Counted from the stretch's first letter, positions 20,520 through 30,313 are shown. The stretch: DNA of 64,000 bases from an uncultured Desulfovibrio sp. (GCA_913063155.1 CAJXYU010000006.1:62001-126000), one strand, 5' to 3'. Translations and numbers: made by a program. Notes: generated by a model from the sequence alone, not told the origin.

Positions 20520-22112
20520 TTAACGCTTCAGTGCGATCACTTCGCCCATCAACTGGTCGGAAGTGGTGATCACCTTGCTGTTGGCCTGAAAACCGCGCTG
20601 GGTGGTGATGAGCCGGACCATTTCCTTGGCCTGCTCCACGTTTGATTGCTCAAGGGCGTTGGAGACGACCTTGCCCAGGCCGCCGGTATTGGCGACTCCG
20701 GTCAGGGCCGGCCCCGACTCTCGCGTCTCTGCGAACAAGTTGCTTCCCATGCGCCGCAATCCACTGCGGTTGGCGAATTTGCTCAATGTGAGAACAAACA
20801 GGTCCAGAATCTGGCCGTTGGAATACCTCCCGGTGACGACCCCGTCCGAGTTGATGCTTACATCCTGCAGATACCCGGACGTATATCCGTCTTGTATCTG
20901 GGAATGCGTCGAGGAGGAGGAATCATGTGAAGTAACCGCCGAAGACGACAGTTCCGGATCCTTGAAATTGAACAATCCGGCCATGGAGTTGCCGACACCC
21001 GCGGCGCTGGCAGGCGCGCCCGAACTCCAGCCGCCCCCCGTCGTGTTCTTGTTGCGTATGCCCAGGTCGAGCTCGATTGGCTTGGCCTTGCTGCCGGCAG
21101 GCAAGCTGGCGTTGCTGGCGCCCAGGAAGTTGGCCGTGAACTGCGGATACCCGTTTGCGGAAAACGAAGCCGGAGTCCAGTTGTTCAAGCCACGCAGATT
21201 TCCCGAAGCGTTGCTGCGCAGGGTGAAGGCGGTCATGCCCTCGAGCTTGCCGCCCACACCGAAGGTCAGGGTGCCGGTCATGAGCATCCCCGCGGCCGAC
21301 GTCTTGTTCAGTTTGATGCCGCCTATGGTCCGGCCATCCTCGGACGGGGGAATGGTGACCGTGAATTCCCAGTTGGTCTTGCCGCCCGCGCCGCTTGCCA
21401 CGGGAGCGCCCACCCGGTCGAAGTGCACAGTCAGGTCGTGAGCGCCGCCGTTCTCGTCATAGACCTTTATGGTGGACTGGAAGGAGTATTTGGAGCTGGC
21501 CAAAGGCGGTACTTTCTGACCGTTCCACTGGGAGAACATGGCGAAAAACGGATTTGCGGAGTCCGTGGACTTGTCGTCGGCCTTGGAATACAGGTTCACG
21601 TTCATGCTGACCTTGCTGGTGGCCTGGGGCGGAGACTGAAAACGGTCCAGCTTGATGTCGCCCGGAGTGCCCACGATATCGGCTTTGCCGCCGGTGGACC
21701 CTTCGGCTGCCCGCCAGCCCTGGACGATCTTGCCGCTGGGGTCTACCAGCTCTCCCGCGGTATTGAAGACGAAGTTGCCCGCCCGCGTGTAATAGTACTG
21801 TTCCGCATTGTTCGGGTCGCGAACCCGGAAATAGCCGCGCCCGCCGATGGCCACATCCGTTGCGCTGTTGGTGGTCTCGTACGGCCCCTGGGTGAAGTTG
21901 GTCATGATCGTGGCCACGGATGACCCGTGCCCGACCTGCCCGATGCCGTTTGACGTGGGGATCTGGCTGTAGAAGATATCCTGGAAGTCGGCCCGCTGGC
22001 TCTTGAATCCGTAGGTGCTGGTGTTCGCAAGGTTGTTACCGATGACGGACATGGACATCATGTGGGTATTGAGGCCCGTGATGCCGCTGTACAGAGAACT
22101 CTTGAGACTCAT
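20520..22112 (-). CDS. flgE: Flagellar hook protein FlgE
   Basis: MSLKSSLYSGITGLNTHMMSMSVIGNNLANTSTYGFKSQRADFQDIFYSQ; C-terminal TTQRGFQANSKVITTSDQLMGEVIALKR. Confidence 0.95.
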   Translation of the reverse strand: MSLKSSLYSGITGLNTHMMSMSVIGNNLANTSTYGFKSQRADFQDIFYSQIPTSNGIGQVGHGSSVATIMTNFTQGPYETTNSATDVAIGGRGYFRVRDPNNAEQYYYTRAGNFVFNTAGELVDPSGKIVQGWRAAEGSTGGKADIVGTPGDIKLDRFQSPPQATSKVSMNVNLYSKADDKSTDSANPFFAMFSQWNGQKVPPLASSKYSFQSTIKVYDENGGAHDLTVHFDRVGAPVASGAGGKTNWEFTVTIPPSEDGRTIGGIKLNKTSAAGMLMTGTLTFGVGGKLEGMTAFTLRSNASGNLRGLNNWTPASFSANGYPQFTANFLGASNASLPAGSKAKPIELDLGIRNKNTTGGGWSSGAPASAAGVGNSMAGLFNFKDPELSSSAVTSHDSSSSTHSQIQDGYTSGYLQDVSINSDGVVTGRYSNGQILDLFVLTLSKFANRSGLRRMGSNLFAETRESGPALTGVANTGGLGKVVSNALEQSNVEQAKEMVRLITTQRGFQANSKVITTSDQLMGEVIALKR

Positions 22113-22142
22113 GACATTTCTCCTTTTCTGGCCGAAACCGGT

Positions 22143-22832
22143 TTATTTTTGGGAACTGGCGAAAATTTTCCAGACACTGGAGAACTGCACCTTGCGGCCG
22201 TCCTGGAGTTCCAAAACCTGGCTTCCGTTTTCCATGACCACGGACTTGACGGTTCCTTCCACCTGGGATTTGACCAGGTACTTCTTGCCGTCGGCGTTCT
22301 CGGCAACCACCGAGATCTTGTAGATGCCGTCCTTGAGCTTCTTGCCGTTGGTATCCTTTCCGTCCCAGGTGAACTCCTGCTTGCCGGTCTTGCTCGCGTC
22401 GAGCTTCACGGTTCGGACGATGTTGCCGTCCTCGTCGTGGATGTTGACCGTGACTTTGGCCATTTTCTTGGGGATCTCCAGGCTGACCTTGGAAACCTTG
22501 TCGCCCTTCTTGCTGATCTGATTGCCGTCGGCCAACACGGACTTGCCGATGAGCGCGGCGGCATCCGTCGTCATCTTCTGCTGCAGCTGCTTGGAAATGG
22601 CCGCAATGGCGGTATTCAGGTTGGTGAGCTGCTCCAGGGAGGAGAACTGCGCCAACTGAGCCGCGGAATCCTGGTTGCTCATGGGATTGAGCGGATCCTG
22701 GTTCTTCAGTTGGGCAACGAACAGCTGCATGAAGGCGTTCTTGTCCATTTTGCCTTTCCCGGTACCGAGAACACCGGTGTTCGCTTTGGGGGAACCAAGG
22801 GCCGAGTTGACTTGCGCGTAAGTGATAGCCAT
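22143..22832 (-). CDS. flgD: Flagellar hook assembly protein FlgD
   Basis: KMDKNAFMQLFVAQLKNQDPLNPMSNQDSAAQLAQFSSLEQLTNLN; FlgD Ig-like C-terminal domain. Confidence 0.93.
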   Translation of the reverse strand: MAITYAQVNSALGSPKANTGVLGTGKGKMDKNAFMQLFVAQLKNQDPLNPMSNQDSAAQLAQFSSLEQLTNLNTAIAAISKQLQQKMTTDAAALIGKSVLADGNQISKKGDKVSKVSLEIPKKMAKVTVNIHDEDGNIVRTVKLDASKTGKQEFTWDGKDTNGKKLKDGIYKISVVAENADGKKYLVKSQVEGTVKSVVMENGSQVLELQDGRKVQFSSVWKIFASSQK

Positions 22833-23119
22833 GAAGACCTCGCTTGTAACAGTTTCAGTTCATGAGTCATTCGCTCGGGGCCTGGAAGGCCGCCTTTCGC
22901 ATCATGAGAACCGTCACGCATGAGGCCGCAGTGGACCGTTGACGAAAAGCACAGCTTCTCGTTTTCTAAAGCTCTTCGGCCGGAAGTAGGAGCAGCCTCA
23001 AGCTTTGTGTTTTCTTTCCGAGGACCGGCCGTTTTTTTGGGAGAAGGCAGGCCGGCCCTCGTGGGGAGTCCGACGTATCGGACAGGGTTGGGAGTCAGGC
23101 GCTTGGGGGAAGGACAGAT

Positions 23120-23443
23120 TTAAATCTTGATCTTCCGCCCAGGGGTAGGAGCGCCATCATGGGTTTGCAGGTTGTTCTTGACGGAGTCGGCCAAAGCCTC
23201 AGGCGTTTCCTTCGCACCCTGGTCCATGAGCATCCGTATTTCGTAAAAATCGTTTCTGCAGACCGGGCAATCCGCCAGATGGTTCTCCACACTATCGCGT
23301 TCAGTGGGGGCCAACTTGTTGTCGAGGTACCCGGCAAAGGTATTCGTGTCCGGGCAGTTCCCGGCTTCCTTTTTTTTCTCCGCCGCACCGTTGCCGGAAA
23401 TCCTGTCGCTACAACCGATGCTGTTGAATTTGGCTCCGTCCAT
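23120..23443 (-). CDS. Zinc-finger anti-sigma factor (zf-HC2/ZAS)
   Basis: DSVENHLADCPVCRNDFYEIRMLMDQ (HxxxCxxC); directly downstream of a sigma factor gene; ATG at 23443 with SD. Confidence 0.75.
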   Translation of the reverse strand: MDGAKFNSIGCSDRISGNGAAEKKKEAGNCPDTNTFAGYLDNKLAPTERDSVENHLADCPVCRNDFYEIRMLMDQGAKETPEALADSVKNNLQTHDGAPTPGRKIKI

Positions 23444-23453
23444 GGAACTCTCC

Positions 23454-24083
23454 TTATGATTGAGTGGTGTCTGCCGGACAGGAGCTTTTTTCTTGTCCGG
23501 CTCCCAGTCCGTAATGTTCACGCAATTTTTTTATTGCTCTATGATGGAGGCTTCGTATGGTTTGTCTCTTGACACTCAAAAAACGTGCTGTTTCTTCCAC
23601 ATCAAGCCCATCATCATAAATCATTCGTAAAACCAAGTGCTGACGCGGTGAGATAACATCTTCAGGCACACTTATCTTCTCTCTACCTGTGACACCACCC
23701 ATATGCAAACTATCTACTATATCACTTATTGGCGTATTTTTTTCTTTAATTTTTCGTATATAATCTATCGCCAAATTTCTTGACACAACAGTAATCCATG
23801 TACTGAATTTTGATTTATTTTGATCATAACTTTTTAACACACTACAGTTGTTAATAAATAATTTTAAAAAAGTATTTTGACAAATATCATTAACATCATG
23901 CTCATCAGTATGATCTAAATATTTATTTAATACTAAGACTATAGCCTTATACACAACTCCAATATACATATCTACAAGAATAGCCCATGCTACATCATTT
24001 CCGTCAATACAATCTTTAACTATCTCTTCTGTGACATTATTTTTGGTCATCATTCCCTCTTTAAAGGTCGCTTGCATTACCAT
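23454..24083 (-). CDS. RNA polymerase sigma factor, sigma-70/ECF family
   Basis: DICQNTFLKLFINN...FSTWITVVSRNLAIDYIRK; sigma4 RQHLVLRMIYDDGLDVEETARFLSVKRQTIRSLHHRAIKKLRE. True start probably at about 24050 (MTKNNV). Confidence 0.8.
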   Translation of the reverse strand: MVMQATFKEGMMTKNNVTEEIVKDCIDGNDVAWAILVDMYIGVVYKAIVLVLNKYLDHTDEHDVNDICQNTFLKLFINNCSVLKSYDQNKSKFSTWITVVSRNLAIDYIRKIKEKNTPISDIVDSLHMGGVTGREKISVPEDVISPRQHLVLRMIYDDGLDVEETARFLSVKRQTIRSLHHRAIKKLREHYGLGAGQEKSSCPADTTQS

Positions 24084-24260
24084 CAGCTCTCTACTGAATT
24101 CCTACTTCATGTCCACTGCGGCCTAGAGCATGATTCTCACATAATTATACGGAAGAGATTTGAAAAATATCGCACTCGACAAAAAAAAATGTAACTTTTT
24201 TCTCTCACTCCATCGACTTTATTGTCTTTTCAAACCTGTAAAAAAGTGTAAACAGCCCCC

Positions 24261-24314
24261 GTTCCCAAAACAATCAAGCTGCATATGGGAACAAGTTGCC
24301 GTATCATACGGCAA
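24261..24314. promoter_or_regulatory. Two consecutive inverted repeats upstream of the AIM24-family gene
   Basis: GTTCCCA-N18-TGGGAAC (24261-24292) and TTGCCGTAT-C-ATACGGCAA (24296-24314). Confidence 0.5.
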
Positions 24315-24346
24315 TCGACAGCGACCAAACTTAGAGGAGTCATCCA

Positions 24347-25078
24347 ATGACCAAATGCCACGAAGTTGACTACAAAATTCACGGGGACGACCTGCAACTC
24401 GTGGAGATCGTTCTGGACCCGGAGGAAACCGTCATCGCCGAAGCCGGAGCCATGATCTACATGGAGGATGGGATCGCCTTCGAAACGAGATTCGGGGACG
24501 GTAGTTCCGACCAGGGCCTGATGGGCAAATTCTTCAGCGCAGGCAAAAGGATGCTCACCGGAGAATCCTTGTTCATCACTCACTTCACCAACGAAAGCGA
24601 CGCGATCCGTAAAGTGGCCTTTGCAGCCCCGGTTCCGGGAAAAATAGTGCCGCTGGACATGTCCACCCTGCCCGGCAACGTCATACAATGCCAAAAAGAC
24701 GCCTTCCTGTGCGCTGCCAAGGGAACACGTCTGGAAGTGGCTCTGACCAAAAAGCTCGGCGCCGGATTCTTCGGGGGTGAGGGCTTCATCCTGCAGGAAT
24801 TGCACGGCGACGGCATGGCCTTCTTCTCTGCCGGAGGAACTGTCGTGGCCAAACAACTGAACAACGAAAGCTTACGGGTGGACACGGGATGCCTGGTGGC
24901 CTTCACGGAAGGCATAGATTATTCCGTCCAGGCCGCAGGAGGACTCAAATCCATGATGTTCGGCGGCGAAGGAATTTTTCTGGCCACTTTGCGGGGAACC
25001 GGCACTGTCTGGCTTCAGTCCATGCCCTTTGCAAAGCTGGCCGAGCAGGTCATTTCCCACCTACCCGAGCCGAAGTAA
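24347..25078 (+). CDS. TIGR00266 / AIM24 family protein
   Basis: [74 protein letters not shown]. Confidence 0.88.
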   Translation: MTKCHEVDYKIHGDDLQLVEIVLDPEETVIAEAGAMIYMEDGIAFETRFGDGSSDQGLMGKFFSAGKRMLTGESLFITHFTNESDAIRKVAFAAPVPGKIVPLDMSTLPGNVIQCQKDAFLCAAKGTRLEVALTKKLGAGFFGGEGFILQELHGDGMAFFSAGGTVVAKQLNNESLRVDTGCLVAFTEGIDYSVQAAGGLKSMMFGGEGIFLATLRGTGTVWLQSMPFAKLAEQVISHLPEPK

Positions 25079-25100
25079 GAAAACAGTAAGAGCGGAACCA

Positions 25101-25490
25101 ATGAAAATCAAAACCCATGAAAACATTGACCGGTCCCTGTGCGGCGAACCGGTCGCAGTTGAAGAAGGAACCAGCCGGGTACGCCTGGAATGCATCCAGT
25201 GCATGGAGGCGGACGCGAGCGGACTGATCCACGGAGGTTTCATCTTCGGATTGGCCGATTACGCCGCCATGCTGGCCGTCAACCATCCCAACGTGGTGCT
25301 CGGCGCGGCGGAAACCCGTTTTCTCAAGCCCTCCCGCGTCGGGGATGTGCTGGTAGCCGAAGCCCGGGATCAGACCCCGCAGGAACGCAAACATCTCGTT
25401 CAGGTGGAAGTGTCGTGCGGTGCGGACGTCGTCTTCACCGGGACATTCACCTGCTTCGTCACCAAGGAGCATGTACTCGCGGGCGGCTAG
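25101..25490 (+). CDS. Hotdog-fold thioesterase (PaaI-like)
   Basis: DASGLIHGGFIFGLADYAAMLAVNHPNVVLGAAETRFLKPSRVGDVLVAEA. Confidence 0.85.
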   Translation: MKIKTHENIDRSLCGEPVAVEEGTSRVRLECIQCMEADASGLIHGGFIFGLADYAAMLAVNHPNVVLGAAETRFLKPSRVGDVLVAEARDQTPQERKHLVQVEVSCGADVVFTGTFTCFVTKEHVLAGG

Positions 25491-25600
25491 CCGCCCCTTG
25501 GATGCGCGGGGTTCTTCCAGGCGATGCAGCCCCGCGCAACGCGGTCGGCCGGCCCGCCCCCCTGCCATCGCCCCCTTCGCACGCCGGATCGGGAATTCAC

Positions 25601-25625
25601 TTTGGTAACGCTTTTTGTTACCAAA
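25601..25625 (+). promoter_or_regulatory. Perfect inverted repeat overlapping the 5' region of the EBP gene
   Basis: TTTGGTAAC-GCTTTTT-GTTACCAAA, 9-bp perfect arms, ending 4 nt before ATG 25630. Confidence 0.6.
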
Positions 25626-25629
25626 TGTC

Positions 25630-27381
25630 ATGAAGTCCTATTCCGACCTGGCATCCATCCTCGATGCGGTAAGCCACGCTGTTGTGGCCCTCGACCAGAA
25701 CTGCCGCGTTCTCTACCTCAACAAAAGCGCGACCCAATTCCTGCAGGACAGGGGACGCGCCGTTGCGGAATATATCGGCGAATCAAGCGACAAGCTCCTT
25801 CCCCTGGCCACGCCCAAAGCCCGCGAAGCCATGAAAGGCGACGAATTCCAGAACGGACAGGGGCGCATAGTCGCCAAGGGCAGGGAACTTTTCTACGAGA
25901 TCACCCCGCTCATGATCGACGGCAGGCTGGCAGGTTCCGTTGTCAGCCTGCAGCGCCCCGAACGCTATGAGGAACTCGCCTGCAACTTGGTCACCTACCA
26001 AAAACTCGCCTGGCAGCTGCAGACCATTTTCCAATCTTCCAGCGATGGAATCTGGGTCACCGACGGCGAAGGGACGATCCTCGACATCAACAAGGCGTCC
26101 GAGCGGCTCAATGCAGTCAAAAAGGAATCACTGATCGGCAAGAACATCGGAATGATGCTGGACGAGGGAATCGTGGACGACGCCGTCACCACTCACGTCC
26201 TCGGAACCGGAAAGCAACATACCATCATCCAGCATATCCGCAGTACGGGGAAGCAGCTGCTCGTCACCGGCACCCCGGCTTTCGACGATGAGGGGAACCT
26301 GTTCCTGGTGGTTGTCAATGAACGGGACATCACCGAACTGAACCAACTCAGAGAAAACCTCGAAGAAGCCCAACGGGTGAAGGCCAAGGTCCAGGAGGAA
26401 CTGGACGACCTGACGATGCTCGAATTCGAACGGGGCGGCGTAGTAGCTGAATCGAAATCCATGCGCCAGGTGCTCACCACCTGCCTCAGGCTTGCCAAGC
26501 TTGAGTCTTCGACCGTCCTGCTTCTTGGCGAGTCCGGCACCGGCAAGGGACTCCTCGCCAAATTCATCCACAAAGGCGGCCCACTCAAACAGAAGCCCTT
26601 CATCTCGGCAAACTGCGCGGCCCTGCCTGATACGCTCTTTGAGGCGGAACTCTTCGGCTACGAAAAAGGGGCATTCACAGGTGCGGTGGAAACAGGACGG
26701 ATAGGCCTGATCGAACTGGCGGGCGAGGGCACCCTCTTCCTGGACGAGGTCGGCGAACTCCCCCTGGCCAGCCAGGCCAAGCTCCTCAAATGCATTGACG
26801 AACGGGAGTATTATCCTCTCGGCGCAAGCAAGCCAAAAAAACTGCAATGCAACATCATTGCCGCCACCAACCGCGACCTGGACGCCATGGTCCTCGCAAA
26901 GCGGTTCAGAAAAGACCTGCTCTACCGCCTGAACACCTTTTCGGTTTCCATTCCTCCTCTGCGCGAGCGGCCGGAGGACCTGTTCGAGCTCGTCACCATC
27001 ACACTCAGGCAATGCAACGAGAAATACCACACGGAAAAACGCATCACTTCGAAACTCCTGGACAGGCTCCAACAATACACGTTCCCCGGCAATGTCCGGG
27101 AACTGAAAGGATTGATCCGCAAGGCCGTGGTTATGGCGGACGAACCAGTCCTGGACCATTTCCTGGAAGAGCTGCTCGACATGGACACCACCCTGCCCCA
27201 TTCCGACACGGGCATGACGCTCACCGAGGCCGTTGATGCCCTGGAAAGGAAGATGCTTGCGAAATTGCGGCCCTTCTGCTCCGGCACGCGGGAAATGGCG
27301 GCGCGCCTTGGCGTGAGCCAGCCAACCATCGTCCGCAAGCTGAAAAAACACGGCATAAAACCGCCCAAAAGAATTACATAG
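25630..27381 (+). CDS. PAS-domain sigma-54-dependent transcriptional activator (bacterial EBP, Fis-type HTH)
   Basis: GESGTGKGLLAKFIHKGG, GAFTGAVETGRIGLIELAGEGTLFLDEVGELP, Fis-like HTH EMAARLGVSQPTIVRKLKKHG. Confidence 0.93.
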   Translation: MKSYSDLASILDAVSHAVVALDQNCRVLYLNKSATQFLQDRGRAVAEYIGESSDKLLPLATPKAREAMKGDEFQNGQGRIVAKGRELFYEITPLMIDGRLAGSVVSLQRPERYEELACNLVTYQKLAWQLQTIFQSSSDGIWVTDGEGTILDINKASERLNAVKKESLIGKNIGMMLDEGIVDDAVTTHVLGTGKQHTIIQHIRSTGKQLLVTGTPAFDDEGNLFLVVVNERDITELNQLRENLEEAQRVKAKVQEELDDLTMLEFERGGVVAESKSMRQVLTTCLRLAKLESSTVLLLGESGTGKGLLAKFIHKGGPLKQKPFISANCAALPDTLFEAELFGYEKGAFTGAVETGRIGLIELAGEGTLFLDEVGELPLASQAKLLKCIDEREYYPLGASKPKKLQCNIIAATNRDLDAMVLAKRFRKDLLYRLNTFSVSIPPLRERPEDLFELVTITLRQCNEKYHTEKRITSKLLDRLQQYTFPGNVRELKGLIRKAVVMADEPVLDHFLEELLDMDTTLPHSDTGMTLTEAVDALERKMLAKLRPFCSGTREMAARLGVSQPTIVRKLKKHGIKPPKRIT

Positions 27382-27389
27382 ACGCTTAC

Positions 27390-27405
27390 GATTCATTATT
27401 GAATC
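27390..27405. promoter_or_regulatory. Putative EBP enhancer site 1
   Basis: GATTCA-TTAT-TGAATC. Confidence 0.65.
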
Positions 27406-27552
27406 AATATTTCTTTACGATTACAAAAAAGTATAAAATGAAAAATTTAATTTTATTACTTTTAAATACAAATAGTTACACATATACATCACCTCTTTCA
27501 ATTCCCGTTTTCATTCATCCTATTCCCAAAAATCCTTTTTTTCTCAGCAACC

Positions 27553-27568
27553 GATTCAAAATAGAATC
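27553..27568. promoter_or_regulatory. Putative EBP enhancer site 2
   Basis: GATTCA-AAAT-AGAATC (one mismatch to GATTCA-N4-TGAATC). Confidence 0.6.
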
Positions 27569-27596
27569 TAGAAACTCACAAAAACAGGCAAAAACC

Positions 27597-27612
27597 GATT
27601 CACACATGAATC
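27597..27612. promoter_or_regulatory. Putative EBP enhancer site 3
   Basis: GATTCA-CACA-TGAATC. Confidence 0.65.
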
Positions 27613-27676
27613 AGACCCGCCGAACGAACACTCCGTAAAACACATAACCCACTTGAATCTATAATCAAACACACAA

Positions 27677-27691
27677 TGGCACGTTCATTGG
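27677..27691 (+). promoter_or_regulatory. Putative sigma-54 (-24/-12) promoter
   Basis: TGGCACG-TTCA-TTGG, one mismatch to TGGCACG-N4-TTGC, about 60 bp before ATG 27752. Confidence 0.7.
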
Positions 27692-27751
27692 AATAAGGAG
27701 AACTGCAGTCGAACAATTCTATCTCAAACCTATATTCGGAAAGGAACCAGC

Positions 27752-29056
27752 ATGACTCAATCCACCCAAGACTTTTTGACGAGACGGGCAAATGCGGTCC
27801 CCACAGGGGTTTTCAACGCAACGTCGATCGTGGCCGAAAAGGCTGAAGGGGCAATCATCACCGACATCGAAGGGCGCGAGTACATCGATTTCGCAGGTGG
27901 CATCGGCGTCGTCAACATCGGACATAACAACCCGAGAGTCGTCGCCGCAATCAAGGAACAGGCCGACAAGCTGCTCCATTCCTGCTTCCATATCGCCATG
28001 TACGAACAGTACGTCGCCCTGGCGGAAAAACTGAGCCGGATCGCCCCCGGCGACTTTCCGAAAAAGGCGGCCCTGTTCAACAGCGGCGCCGAAGCCGTGG
28101 AGAACGCGGTGAAGATCGCCCGCCACGCCACGGGCAAACAGGGAGTCGTCACCTTCGAGAACGCCTTCCACGGCCGCACCCTCCTGACAATGTCCCTGAC
28201 CAGCAAGGTCAAACCATACAAATTCGGCTTCGGCCCCTACGCCCCGGAAATCTACCGTATCCCCCACGCCTACTGTTACCGATGCCCCCTCGGGCGGGAA
28301 TACCCCTCCTGCGACGTGGGGTGTGCCGACCTTCTGAACAAGATGTTCATCAACATTGCCACGTCCGAGCACATCGCCTGCCTGATCGTCGAGCCCATCG
28401 CCGGCGAGGGCGGATTCATCACCCCTCCCAAGGAATATTATGCCAAGCTCAAGGCCACCTGCGAAGAACACGGCATCGTGTTCATCGCCGACGAGGTCCA
28501 GACAGGCTTCGGCCGCACCGGGCGCATGCTCGCCATGGAACACTGGGGCGTGGTGCCCGACCTCACGGTCATGGCCAAGTCCATGGGCGGCGGTATGCCC
28601 ATCTCCGCCGTGGCCGGAAAGGCGGAACTCATGGACTCCCCGCAGGTGGGGGGCCTCGGCGGTACATACGGCGGGAACCCGGTCTGCAGCGCCGCTTCCC
28701 TCGCCGCCATCCAAACCATTGAGGAGGAAAACCTCCTTGAAACAGGCCGAAAGCTCGGCGAAACCCTGCGCGCCCGGTTCGAGGACATGCGGGAGCGTTA
28801 CCCCATCATCGGCGATGTCCGCGGCAAAGGCCCCATGCTCGCCCTGGAGCTGGTCAAATCCCGCGAAACCAAGGAACCCGCACCGGAAAAAACCAAGGCC
28901 CTGGTCGCCTTCTGCCTGGAGAAAGGTCTGATCCTTCTTTCCTGCGGCAACTACGGCAATGTTATCCGTACTCTGATGCCGCTGGTCATCACAGAGGAGC
29001 AGCTGGAAAAAGCCTTGTCCATCATGGAAGAAGGATTCGCGGCCATATCCGAATAA
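27752..29056 (+). CDS. Class III aminotransferase (4-aminobutyrate/omega-amino acid transaminase)
   Basis: DIEGREYIDFAGGIGVVNIGHNNPRVVAAIKEQ, FHGRTLLTMSLTSK, FIADEVQTGFGRTGRMLAMEHWGVVPDLTVMAKSMGGGMPISAVAGK. Confidence 0.92.
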   Translation: MTQSTQDFLTRRANAVPTGVFNATSIVAEKAEGAIITDIEGREYIDFAGGIGVVNIGHNNPRVVAAIKEQADKLLHSCFHIAMYEQYVALAEKLSRIAPGDFPKKAALFNSGAEAVENAVKIARHATGKQGVVTFENAFHGRTLLTMSLTSKVKPYKFGFGPYAPEIYRIPHAYCYRCPLGREYPSCDVGCADLLNKMFINIATSEHIACLIVEPIAGEGGFITPPKEYYAKLKATCEEHGIVFIADEVQTGFGRTGRMLAMEHWGVVPDLTVMAKSMGGGMPISAVAGKAELMDSPQVGGLGGTYGGNPVCSAASLAAIQTIEEENLLETGRKLGETLRARFEDMRERYPIIGDVRGKGPMLALELVKSRETKEPAPEKTKALVAFCLEKGLILLSCGNYGNVIRTLMPLVITEEQLEKALSIMEEGFAAISE

Positions 29057-29083
29057 CCGCCTGTTTAGCGAAGGAGAGAGAAG

Positions 29084-30313
29084 ATGAAACGAATTCAATT
29101 GCTGGCGCTGAGCCTCGCCATGAGCCTGATGCTCACATCCCTGGCGTTTGCCGGTCCCACCGTCAAGATCGGCAATATCCTGCCCCTGTCCGGCCCGTCC
29201 GCCTCCGTGGGCCAGCAGGGTAAGCAGGCCCGCGAAATGGCCATCGAGGAAATCAACGCGGCCGGCGGCATCAAGTCCCTCGGCGGCGCCAAGATCGAAA
29301 TGCTCTACGCCGATTCCAAGTCCGATCCCAACGTCGGTGTGACCGCGGCGGAACGATTCATCAACACCGAGAAAGTCAACGTCATCACCGGCGCATGGAA
29401 CTCCGGCGTCACCTATCCGTCCACCGCAGTCGCCGAACGGTACGGCGTGCCCTACATCGTTCCGGTATCCGTGCGCGACACCATCACGGAGCGCGGCTTC
29501 AAGAACGTCTTCCGCATCGCGGCCAAGGATTCCTGGTGGGCCCGCGACCAGTTCACCTTCTTGAAAGACATGGAAAAGGAAACCGGCGAAAAGCTCTCCA
29601 CCGTGGCCTTCGTCTATGAAAACGGAGACTGGGGCACCGGCTTCGTCACCCAGTGGAAAAAACTGGTGGAGAATTCCGGCTACAAGGTCGTCCTGGACGA
29701 ACCCTACCCGTCCACAGCGACCGACCTGACCCCCGTGGTCAACAAGATCCGCCGCGCCCGCCCCGACGTTCTCATGCTCGTTTCCAACGCGGCCGATGCA
29801 ATCCTGCTGACCAACACCCTGGCCGACTACAAGGTCAGTCCCAAGGTCATCATCGGTTCAGGCGGCGGCCATGCCGACCCGACCTTCATTTCCGGATGTG
29901 GTGAAAACGCCCGCTATGTCTTCGACATCGTCGAATGGGAGACCGACGTCAACAAGGCTGGCGCCAAGGAAGTCAACGAGGCCTACAAAAAGCGTTACGG
30001 CTCCAACCTCACCGGCGAGGCCGTGGACGCCTACCTGGCCATGTATGTGCTGGCAGACGCCCTTGAGCGCGCCGGCTCCCTGGACCCCGCCGCCATCCGC
30101 AAGGCCCTGTCCAAAACCGACTATACCTCTGGCCGCGGCATGATCGCCACTTACGACTCTGTCCAGTTCGACGCAACCGGACAAAACAAGAACGCAGCCA
30201 TGTCCGTCGTGCAGATCAACGACATCGGCAAGGGACTTGAACGCATCACCGTGTGGCCCAAGCCCGCCCGTCGTGCGGGATACACCCCGGTTTTCCCCAT
30301 GCCCAAAAAGTAA
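29084..30313 (+). CDS. Branched-chain amino acid-type ABC transporter substrate-binding protein
   Basis: Signal peptide plus VKIGNILPLSGPSASVGQQGKQAREMAIEEINAAGGIKSLGGAKIEMLYADSKSDP. Confidence 0.92.
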   Translation: MKRIQLLALSLAMSLMLTSLAFAGPTVKIGNILPLSGPSASVGQQGKQAREMAIEEINAAGGIKSLGGAKIEMLYADSKSDPNVGVTAAERFINTEKVNVITGAWNSGVTYPSTAVAERYGVPYIVPVSVRDTITERGFKNVFRIAAKDSWWARDQFTFLKDMEKETGEKLSTVAFVYENGDWGTGFVTQWKKLVENSGYKVVLDEPYPSTATDLTPVVNKIRRARPDVLMLVSNAADAILLTNTLADYKVSPKVIIGSGGGHADPTFISGCGENARYVFDIVEWETDVNKAGAKEVNEAYKKRYGSNLTGEAVDAYLAMYVLADALERAGSLDPAAIRKALSKTDYTSGRGMIATYDSVQFDATGQNKNAAMSVVQINDIGKGLERITVWPKPARRAGYTPVFPMPKK

